A stretch of 64,000 bases of DNA from Devosia sp. SD17-2 (GCF_029201565.1 NZ_CP104002.1:2683001-2747000), one strand, 5' to 3'. Shown: positions 16,946-26,164, counted from the first letter of the stretch. Numbers and translations: made by a program. Notes: generated by a model from the sequence alone, not told the origin.

Positions 16946-17052
16946 ACCCCCTCCCGCCCCCCTGATAGGGGGAGGAGCCGGCCGGTGGAACACCACGCTC
17001 ACAACAAGCTCGATAGGTCCCTCCCCCTGCCAAGGGGAGGCTAGGTGGGGGT
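16946..17052. repeat. Dispersed palindromic repeat, copy 1 (sbp-cysT gap)
   Basis: A 107-bp element starting ACCCCCTCC and ending GGTGGGGGT, with an internal hairpin at each end (about 16951-16974 and 17020-17040). The same architecture recurs at 18799 and 29532 and in shortened form at 35946. A separate 7-bp GC hairpin (17094-17111) follows before cysT. Confidence 0.85.
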
Positions 17053-17128
17053 CTTTACCTCTCCACCGATCCCATCGCTAGAACTACCACGACGGCGGGC
17101 CTTGGCCCGCCTAAAGGCATAAGGGCCA

Positions 17129-17965
17129 ATGGCGAACAAACGCAGCAAACATCTGCTGCCCGGTTTCGGGCTGACCATGGGCGTGTCCCTGTTCTATCTC
17201 ACGCTCATCATCGTGCTGCCGCTGGCCGCCATGCTGCTGAAAGTGGCCGGCATGGGATTTCCCGAGTTCTGGCGCATCATCACCTCGAACCGCGCCCTCG
17301 CCGCCTATCGCATCACCTTCAGCTCGGCTTTCGTCGCCACGCTGATCAATGGCGTGCTGGGACTGCTGCTGGCCTGGGTGTTGACGCGCTACCGGTTCCC
17401 GGGCCGGCGCGTTCTCGACGCGTTAGTCGACCTGCCCTTCGCCCTGCCCACCGCCGTGGCGGGCCTCGTGCTGGTCACCCTCTTTGCCAAGACTGGCTGG
17501 TATGGCCAGTTCCTCGAGCCCAATGGGCTCAAGGTCAACTACACCCAACTCGGCATCATCGCGGCGATGACCTTCACGTCCATTCCCTTCGTGGTGCGGG
17601 CGGTCCAGCCGGTGCTCGAAGAGGTCGACGCTGATCTCGAAAATGCGGCGCGCACTCTTGGCGCGAGCCGCTGGCAGATTTTTGCGCGGGTGATCTGGCC
17701 GACGATCATGCCGGCCTTCATCGGCGGATGCGTGCTGTCCTTTGCCCGCTCGCTGGGCGAGTTCGGCGCGGTGGTCTTCATCGCCGGCAATCTCCCGGGG
17801 GTGACTGAAATCGTCTCGCTGCTGATCTACATCCGGCTCGACGAATATAATTACGAAGCTGCCGCCGCGCTGGCCTTCGTGCTGCTGGTCGTTGCCTTCC
17901 TCACCATGGCCAGCACCAATATGCTTGCCGCCTGGCAGACGCGTTATGCCGAGCGGAGAAGCTGA
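17129..17965 (+). CDS. cysT: Sulfate ABC transporter permease CysT
   Basis: A 278-residue inner-membrane permease with about six helices. The ABC-permease EAA loop reads DLENAARTLGASRWQIF followed by GEFGAVVFIAGN. It forms a heterodimeric channel with CysW for sulfate/thiosulfate import. The stop is 1 nt before the cysW ATG, so the two are coupled. It follows the binding-protein gene across a 189-nt gap holding a repeat and a hairpin. Confidence 0.93.
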   Translation: MANKRSKHLLPGFGLTMGVSLFYLTLIIVLPLAAMLLKVAGMGFPEFWRIITSNRALAAYRITFSSAFVATLINGVLGLLLAWVLTRYRFPGRRVLDALVDLPFALPTAVAGLVLVTLFAKTGWYGQFLEPNGLKVNYTQLGIIAAMTFTSIPFVVRAVQPVLEEVDADLENAARTLGASRWQIFARVIWPTIMPAFIGGCVLSFARSLGEFGAVVFIAGNLPGVTEIVSLLIYIRLDEYNYEAAAALAFVLLVVAFLTMASTNMLAAWQTRYAERRS

Positions 17966-17966
17966 G

Positions 17967-18770
17967 ATGGCCAATCGCTCGGTCGGGGAAATCGCCCTCA
18001 TCTCCACCGCGATCGTGGCTGCGGCCGTCACCCTGGCGGTGCCGCTTGCTGTCATCTTCGCCTTCGCGCTGCGCGAGGGCCTTGGCGTCTATCTCGCCAA
18101 TATCAGCCAGCCTCATACGCTGCACGCGATCTGGCTGACCGTGGTCACCGCGCTCATCGTGGTGCCGATCAATATGGCGGTCGGCGTCGCGCTGGCGTGG
18201 CTGGTGACCCGCTTCCGCTTTCGCGGCCGGAATCTGCTGGTGACGATCGTCGAGCTGCCCGCGGCAGTCAGCCCGATCGTGGCTGGTGTGGTCTATCTCT
18301 TCCTCTATGGCGGCCAGGGCCTTTTGGGTCCAACCCTGCAGGCTGCGGGGATGCAGATCATGTTCACGACGCTCGCCATTGTGCTGGTCAGCCTTTTTGT
18401 CACCGCCCCCTATGTGGCACGCGAGCTCATTCCCATGATGCGCCAGCAAGGCACCGAGGACGAAGAGGCAGCGTTGTCGCTGGGGGCCAATGGCTGGCAG
18501 ATGTTCTGGCACGTCACCCTGCCGAATATCCGCTGGGGGCTGATCTATGGCGCGATTCTCACCAATGCGCGGGTGATGGGCGAGTTCGGGGCCGTGTCGG
18601 TGGTGTCGGGCGCCATTCGCGGGCAGACCAATACGCTGCCGCTGCAGATCAATCTGCTGTTCAACGATTTCAACGTGACCGGTGCGTTCGCTGCGGCCTC
18701 GACGCTGGCACTGATCGCGGTGTTGACGCTGGTGCTGAAGTCGGCGCTGGAGGCGTGGGAGGAGCGGTAG
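17967..18770 (+). CDS. cysW: Sulfate ABC transporter permease CysW
   Basis: A 267-residue permease, partner of CysT. The EAA loop is EDEEAALSLGANGWQMF and the following helix holds ARVMGEFGAVSVVSG, typical of CysW. The start at 17967 (ATG) lies 2 nt after the cysT stop; the track of longer frames inside cysT is out of family. The ATPase subunit CysA, normally next in the operon, is not found: the following DNA is a repeat and then folP. Confidence 0.93.
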   Translation: MANRSVGEIALISTAIVAAAVTLAVPLAVIFAFALREGLGVYLANISQPHTLHAIWLTVVTALIVVPINMAVGVALAWLVTRFRFRGRNLLVTIVELPAAVSPIVAGVVYLFLYGGQGLLGPTLQAAGMQIMFTTLAIVLVSLFVTAPYVARELIPMMRQQGTEDEEAALSLGANGWQMFWHVTLPNIRWGLIYGAILTNARVMGEFGAVSVVSGAIRGQTNTLPLQINLLFNDFNVTGAFAAASTLALIAVLTLVLKSALEAWEER

Positions 18771-18798
18771 GTCGTCTGCGTGACGCAGGACACGAGAT

Positions 18799-18906
18799 AC
18801 CCCCTCCTAACCTCCCCTGATAAGGGGAGGGATACTTCCGAGTCGACTCCACCGCTGGTGAGCCACTGGCCGCCCCTCCCCAATCGGGGGGAGTCCGGGT
18901 GGGGGT
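18799..18906. repeat. Dispersed palindromic repeat, copy 2 (cysW-folP gap)
   Basis: A 108-bp element with the same outer ends as copy 1 (ACCCCCTCC and GGTGGGGGT). Its left hairpin is CCTCCCC-tgata-AGGGGAGG and its right hairpin CCCCTCCCC-aatc-GGGGGGAG. It lies 28 nt after the cysW stop and probably provides the 3' end of the cys transcript. Confidence 0.85.
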
Positions 18907-18996
18907 AAGGGCGCGAACGCTGCCATAACCATGTCATGCTCCCCTCGCCTTTTCGGCTCCCGCCCGCTATGCCAAGCCCATTCCGGAGTGAAAGCC

Positions 18997-19857
18997 ATGC
19001 ACAGCAGCCACACAATCGCCCCTGCCAATCGACCACCGCTGGTGCTGGGGCGGCGCGCCCTGGTGATGGGTATTCTCAATGTGACGCCGGACAGCTTTTC
19101 CGATGGCGGGCAGCACGACCAGATCGAAGCGGCGGTTTCCCATGCCCGCGCCATGCTTGCCGACGGGGCCGACATCATCGATGTGGGCGGGGAAAGCACG
19201 CGGCCCGGCGGAGCACCGGTAGGCGTTCAGGAAGAACTCGATCGGGTTGTGCCGGTCATCCAGGCGCTGCGGGCAGCTGGAATCGCGGCGCCGATTTCCA
19301 TCGACACCTACAAGCCCCTCGTCGCCGATCAGGCCATTCAGGCCGGCGCTGATATCATCAATGACGTCAATGGGCTGCAGGGCCCGCCGGAAATGGCAGA
19401 GATTGCCGCGCTCTATCAGGCGCCGGTGATTGCCATGCACTGGGACCGGAGCTGGACGGAAGAGACCGAGCCCGTTCCGGCCATGGCGGACTATTTCCAT
19501 TCCACCGTCACCATTGCAAAGCGGGCGGGGCTGGCGCGCGACAAACTCGTGCTCGACCCGGGGTTCGGCTTTGCCAAGAGCCTCAAGCAGAACTACACGA
19601 TCCTCCGGCAACTGGCTGATTTCAGATTCGATTTTCCAGATCTGGCGGTGCTGGTCGGCACCTCGCGAAAATCGATGATCGGCAAACTGCTGGACAATCA
19701 GCCCTCCGAGCGACTACCGGGGACGCTTGCCACCACCGCGCTCGGCTATGCAGCGGGTGGCCATATTTTTCGCGTGCACGACGTGCGCGCTAATCGCGAT
19801 GCACTTCGGGTCGCCGAGGCGACACTCTACGGGCCGCCGGACACAGGAACAGTTTGA
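18997..19857 (+). CDS. folP: Dihydropteroate synthase
   Basis: A 286-residue enzyme that condenses p-aminobenzoate with dihydropterin pyrophosphate, the sulfonamide target. The two DHPS signatures are clear: GILNVTPDSFSDGG near residue 30 and GADIIDVGGESTRPG near residue 64. Later landmarks are LDPGFGFAKS and LVGTSRKS. The start at 18997 has GGAG 9 nt upstream, and the region before it is not conserved. It begins the folP-folB-folK operon (folB starts 2 nt after its stop). Confidence 0.95.
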   Translation: MHSSHTIAPANRPPLVLGRRALVMGILNVTPDSFSDGGQHDQIEAAVSHARAMLADGADIIDVGGESTRPGGAPVGVQEELDRVVPVIQALRAAGIAAPISIDTYKPLVADQAIQAGADIINDVNGLQGPPEMAEIAALYQAPVIAMHWDRSWTEETEPVPAMADYFHSTVTIAKRAGLARDKLVLDPGFGFAKSLKQNYTILRQLADFRFDFPDLAVLVGTSRKSMIGKLLDNQPSERLPGTLATTALGYAAGGHIFRVHDVRANRDALRVAEATLYGPPDTGTV

Positions 19858-19858
19858 C

Positions 19859-20242
19859 ATGACCACCGCTTTTTCCGGCGACCGCATCATCCTTCGCGAT
19901 CTTGGCTTCTACGGCTATCACGGGGTCTTCGAGGAGGAAAAGAAGCTCGGCCAGCGCTTTTTCATTGACCTCGAATGCGGCCTCGACCTGTCGGCTCCGG
20001 CTAGCAGCGACGCGCTGGGCCATACGATCTCCTACGCCGATATTTTTGACGTGGTGAAAGCGACGTTCGACGGCAAGCGCACCAAGCTGATCGAGGCACT
20101 CGGCCAGAATATCGTTACGGCGCTGTTCGAGAGCTTTGAGGAGATCAACTGGATCATCATCCGGGTCCGCAAGCCGGAAGCGCCGATTGCCATGGTGCGC
20201 GGCGAAGCGGCGATCGAACTCCACCGCGTGAGGCCGCAATAA
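19859..20242 (+). CDS. folB: Dihydroneopterin aldolase
   Basis: A 127-residue FolB: DLGFYGYHGVFEEEKKLGQRF at the start carries the conserved Tyr/His region, YADIFDVV and LIEALGQNI hold the substrate Glu region, and VRKPEAP the C-terminal Lys. It cleaves dihydroneopterin in folate synthesis. It sits between folP and folK; its TAA stop shares bases with the folK ATG (TAATG), indicating coupled translation. Confidence 0.95.
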   Translation: MTTAFSGDRIILRDLGFYGYHGVFEEEKKLGQRFFIDLECGLDLSAPASSDALGHTISYADIFDVVKATFDGKRTKLIEALGQNIVTALFESFEEINWIIIRVRKPEAPIAMVRGEAAIELHRVRPQ

Positions 20243-20676
20243 TGGCACGCGCCTGGCTCAGCCTCGGGGCCAATATCGGCGACCCGGCGGCGCAACTGGT
20301 CGAAGCGATCAAGCGGCTGGATGCCCATGCAGATATTTCGGTGACGCGGCAATCCTCGGTGATCCGCACCGCGCCCTGGGGCAAGACCGATCAGCCCGAT
20401 TTCGCCAATATGGCGGCCGAGGTCGAGACCGATCTGGAGCCGGTGGACCTGCTCCATGTCTGTCTCGATATCGAGCGGGATATGGGTCGGGTGCGGCACG
20501 AGGTGTGGGGGCCGCGGCTGATCGACATCGACGTTATCGCCTATGAGCGGGTCGAGATGCACACAGGCCGGCTGACCCTGCCCCATCCGTTCGCGCATGA
20601 GCGCGAGTTCGTCCTCGGGCCGCTGCGGGAAATTGCTCCCGAGACGGCCGACTGGATCGTGGGCATTCGCAGCTGA
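20242..20676 (+). CDS. folK: 2-amino-4-hydroxy-6-hydroxymethyldihydropteridine pyrophosphokinase
   Basis: A 144-residue HPPK, which activates the pterin before FolP. The start has LSLGANIGDP, then SSVIRTAPWGKTDQPDFAN, and the signature WGPRLIDIDVI with its two Mg2+-binding aspartates. It is slightly shorter than E. coli FolK (159) but complete. It is the last gene of the fol operon and converges on the ATP12 gene with a 37-nt gap and no clear terminator. Confidence 0.95.
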   Translation: MARAWLSLGANIGDPAAQLVEAIKRLDAHADISVTRQSSVIRTAPWGKTDQPDFANMAAEVETDLEPVDLLHVCLDIERDMGRVRHEVWGPRLIDIDVIAYERVEMHTGRLTLPHPFAHEREFVLGPLREIAPETADWIVGIRS

Positions 20677-20713
20677 ACGTCGCGAATGCTAATAGTCTGC
20701 GAGCAACAAGCCC

Positions 20714-21490
20714 TTATTTGAGAGCTTCGACGACGGCAACGGCGATGTCGAATTCGACCCGGCGCTTGGCGCGGCGCTCGCTGGCTTCCTCGTCTTCACC
20801 CCACAGGCGGATCTGGTGATCCTCATCCACATGGGCGGCTGTCCAGACCTGATCGGGCGTGAACAGGCCATGCAGCAGGCCGATGGCAAGCAGGCCGGAA
20901 CCGGTGATGCCGGTGATCGAGACCAGCGCCGTCAGCGACAAAAGCCCTTCATTTTCAAGGGCCAGGTCAAGCTTCCTCAGCGTCTCCGCAGGTTGCTCCT
21001 GATGGATAATGCCGATGGTCGGCTGGAAGGCGACGTCAAACTTGCGCGCAAGGGCGATGAGTGCACCGTCCCATTCGCGCTCCTGATCGGCGACCAGTTC
21101 CTGCGGGCTATCGGCCCGATAGAGCAGGAGATCGCCGGCCGCGAATTTTCCCACTTCGGCCCGGAATTCGGGGATTTTTTCATCGCCGCTCTCGACCGCC
21201 GAATTGATCAGGCGGACCATGGGCATGGTCGCCGGGTTGATGAATTCGCCCTGCGCCGCCCACTCCGCCGCCAGCGTCTGGGCGATGCTGAGGGCCGGAA
21301 CGAAGATCGGGATCTTGTGGCCGGGTGTGCGTACCTGGCGGCCATCGAGCGTCACTGCATAGCCGTCGTCGACGCGGGCAACGTCGACTTCCTTATAGAA
21401 GCGCTTGGGAAGTTCGACCTTGTTGAGGTGCTGGGCGCGGCCGTAGCCGTCGTTCATATGCTTGTGGGCGTCTTCCAACTGGTCGCGCAT
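20714..21490 (-). CDS. ATP12-family F1-ATPase assembly chaperone
   Basis: A 258-residue protein of the ATP12 family. In mitochondria this family binds the free alpha subunit during F1-ATPase assembly, and alphaproteobacteria keep a homologue. Family landmarks are RFYKEVDVARVDDGYAV, LDGRQVRTPGHK, LAAEWAAQ, INPATMPMVRL, DLLLYRA and the C-terminal GLFTPDQVWTAAHVDEDHQ. The ATG at 21490 lies 2 nt from the stop of the HAD gene, in an apparent crcB-rluC-HAD-ATP12 operon. Confidence 0.92.
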   Translation of the reverse strand: MRDQLEDAHKHMNDGYGRAQHLNKVELPKRFYKEVDVARVDDGYAVTLDGRQVRTPGHKIPIFVPALSIAQTLAAEWAAQGEFINPATMPMVRLINSAVESGDEKIPEFRAEVGKFAAGDLLLYRADSPQELVADQEREWDGALIALARKFDVAFQPTIGIIHQEQPAETLRKLDLALENEGLLSLTALVSITGITGSGLLAIGLLHGLFTPDQVWTAAHVDEDHQIRLWGEDEEASERRAKRRVEFDIAVAVVEALK

Positions 21491-21491
21491 G

Positions 21492-22157
21492 TCAGGCCTC
21501 CAATAGGGCGTCGATAGCGGCCGGCAGCTCGTGGTAGCTCTCCACCAGCACATCGGCTCCAGCGGCGATCAGCTCTTCGGGCTGGTGGTAGCCCCAAGTG
21601 ACGCCAATCGCCCGGGTTCCGGCCGCTTTGCCCATTTCTATATCGAATGTCGTGTCGCCGATGATCACAGTGTCACGTGCCTCGGCGCCGGTCTCTGCCA
21701 TGGCGCGGAGCATCATGCCCGGGTGGGGCTTGGACGGATTGTGATCCGGCGTCTGCAGGGTGACGAAGTGATCGGCGATATTGTGCATCGCGGTGAGACG
21801 GTGCACGCCATTGAGCCCCTTGCCGGTGGCGATGCCGAGGAGCGTGTCCGCCCGCGACCGCAAGAGGTTGAGGGTCTCGAGCGCGCCGGGGAAGAGCCCT
21901 TCCCGGCCTTCGTCGGTGAGGATGGCGGCGCGGTAATGCGCGCGGTAGTCATCAGCCAGACGATTGGCGAGATCGGTGTCGTCCGAGCCGAGCAGGCGGG
22001 CCATGGCGACAGGAAGGGACAACCCGATCACCCGGCGCGACTGCGCCGGGGTGGGTGGCGTCAGACCGGCCGAGGTGAAGGTCACCGTCATGTGCTCGGT
22101 GATGAGCGCCTCGGTGTCGATCAGCGTCCCGTCCATGTCGAACATGACAAGTTTCAC
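21492..22157 (-). CDS. HAD-superfamily phosphatase (Gph/PGP-like)
   Basis: A 221-residue HAD hydrolase of the C1-capped type. Motif I is FDMDGTL (nucleophile D7, acid D9), motif II GIATGK, motif III SKPHPGMML, and motif IV IGDTTFDIEMG. The cap is small and helical. It resembles phosphoglycolate phosphatase or a general sugar phosphatase; the substrate is not decided by sequence. Its ATG overlaps the rluC stop by 4 nt. Confidence 0.9.
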   Translation of the reverse strand: MKLVMFDMDGTLIDTEALITEHMTVTFTSAGLTPPTPAQSRRVIGLSLPVAMARLLGSDDTDLANRLADDYRAHYRAAILTDEGREGLFPGALETLNLLRSRADTLLGIATGKGLNGVHRLTAMHNIADHFVTLQTPDHNPSKPHPGMMLRAMAETGAEARDTVIIGDTTFDIEMGKAAGTRAIGVTWGYHQPEELIAAGADVLVESYHELPAAIDALLEA

Positions 22158-23143
22158 GGAGCGTCCTCGGGATCGGTCGTCTGGACGTCGTAGCGGTCTG
22201 CTTCGAAGCCAAGGGCTTCAAAACTCTCGCGCATGTGTGGCGGCAAGGGAGCCGAAATGTCGAGACGCTTGCCGTTGCGCAGCGGCAGCGACAGGCGACG
22301 GGCATGAAGGTGCAGACCTTCGCCTAGGCCTGGGGCAGCCTGCCAGTTCTCGATGTTAAAGTAGCGCGGATCGCCGATGATGGGCGTGCCGAGCTGGGCC
22401 ATGTGGACGCGCAGCTGATGGGTGCGGCCGGTGACAGGCTTGAGGGTGACCCAGGCAAAGCGCCGGCTGGCGGTGTCTGTGGTCGAGTAATAGCTCGAGG
22501 AGTGCTGGGCGCCGTGCGTGCCATTGCGCACGACGACCATCTGTTCCCCGTCTTCGGTCACCTGCTTGGCGAGGAAGCAGGAGATTTCGCCCTGACGGGG
22601 CGTCGGGTTACCGGCGACGATGGCCCAGTAAATCTTGCGGGCAGAGCGCGACCGGAACACCGAGCCGAAATGCTTGGCGGCAGCGGCAGTCTTGGCGACG
22701 ATGATGCAACCGGAGGTATCGCGGTCGAGGCGATGCACGAGGCGTGGCGCTTCGCCTTGGGCGTTCGGAATGCTCTTCATGATGCCATCAAGGTGGCGCG
22801 TGGTGCCGCTGCCACCCTGTACGGCAAGGCCGTGGGGCTTGTTGAAGACGATGACGTCATCATCCTCGTAGAGGGTGATATCGCGCAGGAAGCGCACGTC
22901 TTCTTCATTGACCCGAAGCGGCTTGACCGTGCCGGGATCATCGATGGGCGGGACGCGGACGATCTGGCCGGCGGTTACGCGCGTGCTGGTCTGCGCGCGT
23001 GCCTTGTCGACCCGCACGTCGCCGTTGCGGATAAGCTTCTGCAGACGCCCAAAACCCAGCTGCGGGAAATTGCGCGCGAACCAGCGGTCGAGGCGCATGC
23101 CGTCTTCGTCTGGGGTGACTTCTTTATGTTGGACCGCGCTCAT
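22154..23143 (-). CDS. RluA-family ribosomal RNA pseudouridine synthase (RluC-like)
   Basis: A 329-residue pseudouridine synthase. An S4 domain (about residues 10-80, with RLDRWFARNFPQLGFGRLQKLI) precedes the catalytic domain, whose signature is LVHRLDRDTSGC with the catalytic Asp. A KPHGLAVQGGSG loop and a GRTHQLRVH motif complete the family pattern. Its target is most likely 23S rRNA (RluC sites 955/2504/2580). The start overlaps the crcB stop by 4 nt. Confidence 0.93.
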   Translation of the reverse strand: MSAVQHKEVTPDEDGMRLDRWFARNFPQLGFGRLQKLIRNGDVRVDKARAQTSTRVTAGQIVRVPPIDDPGTVKPLRVNEEDVRFLRDITLYEDDDVIVFNKPHGLAVQGGSGTTRHLDGIMKSIPNAQGEAPRLVHRLDRDTSGCIIVAKTAAAAKHFGSVFRSRSARKIYWAIVAGNPTPRQGEISCFLAKQVTEDGEQMVVVRNGTHGAQHSSSYYSTTDTASRRFAWVTLKPVTGRTHQLRVHMAQLGTPIIGDPRYFNIENWQAAPGLGEGLHLHARRLSLPLRNGKRLDISAPLPPHMRESFEALGFEADRYDVQTTDPEDAP

Positions 23144-23523
23144 GCCGCTCCGCCTTTACTGATCAAGAGCCCGAGATATAGCCCGGCGAGGCAAACCACA
23201 ACCGACAAGGCGACATAGAACAGTGCGTTTGCCAATTCGCCGCGCTCAAGAAGTGTAATGGCGTCGAGCGAAAAGGCCGAAAAGGTGGTGAAGCCACCCA
23301 AAACCCCGACAGCGAGGAAAAGGCGGGCCGCCTCCTGCCAGGGCGGCATGAACCGTGACAAAAGGCCGATGACGAGGCCCATGGCGAGCGAGCCCAGGAT
23401 GTTGATCAGCAAGGTCGCGAGGGGGAAAGTCGTGGCGAAGTGGCGGCTGAATAAAAGGCCGAACCCATAGCGTGCCATGGCCCCGATGGCGCCCCCTGCC
23501 CCTACGAGAAGCACGCTGGCCAT
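23140..23523 (-). CDS. crcB: Fluoride ion channel CrcB/FluC
   Basis: A 127-residue inner-membrane fluoride exporter with four helices. The pore signatures are GAIGAMARYG near the start, INILGSLAMG and GGFTTFSAFS. I chose the ATG at 23523, which has AGGGGAAG about 10 nt upstream, over an upstream TTG that would add seven residues. It opens the crcB-rluC-HAD-ATP12 unit. No fluoride riboswitch is recognisable in the 111-nt gap to the divergent patatin gene. Confidence 0.93.
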   Translation of the reverse strand: MASVLLVGAGGAIGAMARYGFGLLFSRHFATTFPLATLLINILGSLAMGLVIGLLSRFMPPWQEAARLFLAVGVLGGFTTFSAFSLDAITLLERGELANALFYVALSVVVCLAGLYLGLLISKGGAA

Positions 23524-23634
23524 GGCTAATCTTCCCCTAACCAAGTGCGCGCAAAGCGCGACAATTTGTTTGCGCCATTCTCATTCCTCATCTCTAAGGT
23601 TCGATCAAATCTCAGGTATCGGAATTCTTGGCGC

Positions 23635-24750
23635 ATGAACCGTCTGTTGAAATTCTCTGTCATCATGACTGTGGCCATCGCCTTGGGTGCCTGTTCCTTC
23701 GTGGCGCCGAAACGCGCGGCGATCCCCGCGGCCCTGGCCGACACCGCCAGCGTAGGCACTACGGCCAAGCTGCGCTATTGGGGCGACGACCCCGAGTTTG
23801 CCTTCAGCCATACGCGCGTTAAGCCGGGTTCGGACGGACGCGTTGATTTTCTTACCCTGTCTGGTGGTGGAATCAACGGTGCCTATGGCGCCGGGTTCCT
23901 CGTTGGCTGGTCGCAAAGCGGCAAGCGGCCGGAGTTTGAAGTCGTCACCGGAATCAGCGTGGGCGCGATCATTGCCCCCCTCGCCTTCCTCGGCACGCCC
24001 TATGACGAGCGGCTGAAGGTGGTTTTCTCGTCGCTGACCGAAGCCACCAATCCGGCGGCGGATTTCCTGTCGGCGGTGTTCGGCGCGCCGTCCATCCTCA
24101 GCAATGCACCGCTGCAGTCGGCGATCGCCACCGTGGTGGACGCGAACGTGCTCAACGATATCGCCAAGGCACACCGCGAGGGCCGGCGCCTTTATATCGG
24201 CACGACCAATCTCGACGCGCAGCGGCCGGTGGTCTGGGATATCGGCGCCATTGCCAACAGCACGCTGCCCAACCGTCTTCAGCTGGTCCACAGCATCATT
24301 CTGGCTTCGGCCGCCGTGCCCGGGGTTTTCCCGCCCGTGCTGGTGGATGTTGCCGCCCAGGGGCAGGCGTTCAACGAGCTGCATGTCGACGGCGGCGTGA
24401 CCCAGCAGGTGCTGCTGATGCCCGGCGGCTATGGCAATCGCGGCAATGGCTCGGCCAAGCTCTATGTGATCTTCAACGGCGTGGTTGAGCCGACCCGCGA
24501 GACGGTGCAGATTTCGAGCGTGAACCTGTTGCAGCGCGCCGTGCCGACCATGCTGAAATATCTCGGTCGCGCCAATCTGGCCGAACTGGCCCATTCGGCG
24601 CGGGACAGCGGCGTCAGCTACCGCGTGACGGCAATCCCGGCTGAATTCCCCGAGAGCAGCAGCCTCTTCGGATCCCCACAATGGCTCAGCATGCTGTATG
24701 ATTACGGCCTGCAAAGCGGCAAGGTCGGTGCGTGGCACCACAGCAACTGA
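23635..24750 (+). CDS. Patatin-like phospholipase lipoprotein
   Basis: A 371-residue putative acyl hydrolase. The signal peptide ends in the lipobox LGAC (acylated Cys 20), so it is membrane-anchored. The patatin catalytic pieces are all there: oxyanion loop LSGGGINGAYGAGF (about 75-88), nucleophile GISVG (S108) and the dyad Asp in VDGG (D252). It is transcribed opposite to both neighbours (rarA and crcB). Substrates could be phospholipids or other lipids at the envelope. A strong terminator follows. Confidence 0.9.
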   Translation: MNRLLKFSVIMTVAIALGACSFVAPKRAAIPAALADTASVGTTAKLRYWGDDPEFAFSHTRVKPGSDGRVDFLTLSGGGINGAYGAGFLVGWSQSGKRPEFEVVTGISVGAIIAPLAFLGTPYDERLKVVFSSLTEATNPAADFLSAVFGAPSILSNAPLQSAIATVVDANVLNDIAKAHREGRRLYIGTTNLDAQRPVVWDIGAIANSTLPNRLQLVHSIILASAAVPGVFPPVLVDVAAQGQAFNELHVDGGVTQQVLLMPGGYGNRGNGSAKLYVIFNGVVEPTRETVQISSVNLLQRAVPTMLKYLGRANLAELAHSARDSGVSYRVTAIPAEFPESSSLFGSPQWLSMLYDYGLQSGKVGAWHHSN

Positions 24751-24757
24751 CCAGAAG

Positions 24758-24788
24758 AACGCCACTGGCCCCGGCCGGTGCGTTTTTC
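24758..24788 (+). terminator. Terminator of the patatin-like gene
   Basis: A GC-rich hairpin (AACGC on the left with GCGTT on the right, inner GGCC/GGCC) begins 7 nt after the stop and runs into TTTTTCTTTT. It separates the gene from the convergent rarA. Confidence 0.8.
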
Positions 24789-24847
24789 TTTTATGGGATC
24801 GCGATCGGCCGGATCAGGATAATGCAGACCGGACCCAAGGGGGATAA

Positions 24848-26164
24848 CTAGTCCCTCGGCTTTGATTTCTCAGCACGAAGTCGGGCGAAATAGTCCATGC
24901 GCTTGCGCAGGTCGCGCTCGAAGCCCCGCTCCACGGGCTGATAGAAATTCTGCCGGCCGAGCTTTTCTGGGAAATATTCCTGACCGGAGAAGGCTTCGGG
25001 CGTGTCGTGGTCATAGATGTAGCCGCCGCCATAGCCTTCGCCCTTCATCAGCTTGGTCGGGGCGTTGAGAATGACCATTGGCGGCATCGGCGAACCCGTT
25101 GATTTCGCAAGGGAAACCGCAGCCTTGTAGGCGGTGTAGACCGCGTTCGACTTGGGTGCGAGCGCAAGGTAGACGACGACCTGCGCAAGGGACAGCTCGC
25201 CCTCGGGGGAGCCGAGCATCTGATAGGCGTCGCGACCGGCGATCGCCAGCTGCAGCGCCTGCGGGTCAGCCAAGCCAATGTCTTCAGAAGCCATACGGAT
25301 CAAGCGCCTAGCGAGGAAAAGCGGATCCTCGCCGGCATCGAGCATGCGGGCAAAATAGTAGAGCGCGGCATCGGGATCGGAGCCGCGGATGGTCTTGTGC
25401 AGGGCCGAAATCAGATTGTAATGGCCGTCCTGCGCCTTGTCGTAAATCGGTGCCCTGCGCTGCACTATTGTTAGCAGACTGTTAGCATCGAGCGTCTCGT
25501 CCTGCGTAACAGAGGCGAGGATTTCCTCGACGAGCCCGAGCATCGCGCGACCATCGCCATCAGCGAGACCGAGCAGGGTCTGGCGGGCGTCCTCGGTGAG
25601 CGGCAGGGTCTGCCCGAGCAGGGTTTCGGCGCGGCCGATCAGCTTTTCGAGATCCTCCGGCCCAAGCGACTGGAATCGCAGCACCTGGGCGCGCGAGAGC
25701 ATGGCGGCGTTGAGCTCAAAGGACGGGTTTTCCGTGGTGGCGCCCACGAGGACGATGGTGCCGTCTTCCATGACGGGCAGGAAACTGTCGAGCTGGGCGC
25801 GATTGAAGCGATGGATCTCATCCACGAAGAGCAGCGTGCGGTGGCCCGAGAGGCGTTCGAAGCGCGCTTTCTCGAAAACCTTCTTGAGGTCGGCAACGCC
25901 CGAGAAGATGGCCGAGATCTGTTCGAACTTGAAGCCGATCTGATCGGCGAGGAGCCGCGCGACAGTGGTCTTGCCGGTGCCGGGCGGGCCCCAGAGGATC
26001 AGCGAGCCCAGACGGCCGGACGACAGCATGCGGCGCAGCGTGCCACTGGGGCCAAGCAGATGCTCCTGGCCAATGACTTCGTCCAGCGTGCGCGGCCGCA
26101 GCTGGTCGGCCAGCGGGCGGGCCTTGTCGGTTTCTTGGGGATCGGCAGAAAAGAGATCGGACAT
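24848..26164 (-). CDS. rarA: Replication-associated recombination protein RarA (MgsA) AAA+ ATPase
   Basis: A 438-residue clamp-loader-like ATPase acting at stalled forks. The N-terminal AAA+ module has [16 protein letters not shown], Walker [10 protein letters not shown] near residue 60, Walker [12 protein letters not shown] near 113 and sensor [10 protein letters not shown]. The C-terminal tetramerisation domain contains [14 protein letters not shown] and [10 protein letters not shown]. It ends with [15 protein letters not shown], as usual. It lies downstream of degP on the same strand, with a 368-nt gap full of repeats between them. Confidence 0.95.
   Translation of the reverse strand: MSDLFSADPQETDKARPLADQLRPRTLDEVIGQEHLLGPSGTLRRMLSSGRLGSLILWGPPGTGKTTVARLLADQIGFKFEQISAIFSGVADLKKVFEKARFERLSGHRTLLFVDEIHRFNRAQLDSFLPVMEDGTIVLVGATTENPSFELNAAMLSRAQVLRFQSLGPEDLEKLIGRAETLLGQTLPLTEDARQTLLGLADGDGRAMLGLVEEILASVTQDETLDANSLLTIVQRRAPIYDKAQDGHYNLISALHKTIRGSDPDAALYYFARMLDAGEDPLFLARRLIRMASEDIGLADPQALQLAIAGRDAYQMLGSPEGELSLAQVVVYLALAPKSNAVYTAYKAAVSLAKSTGSPMPPMVILNAPTKLMKGEGYGGGYIYDHDTPEAFSGQEYFPEKLGRQNFYQPVERGFERDLRKRMDYFARLRAEKSKPRD

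Noticed and set aside
23524..23634. A fluoride riboswitch upstream of crcB
   Set aside because: The gap has no fold matching the fluoride riboswitch pattern, and the gene is preceded by a short leader.
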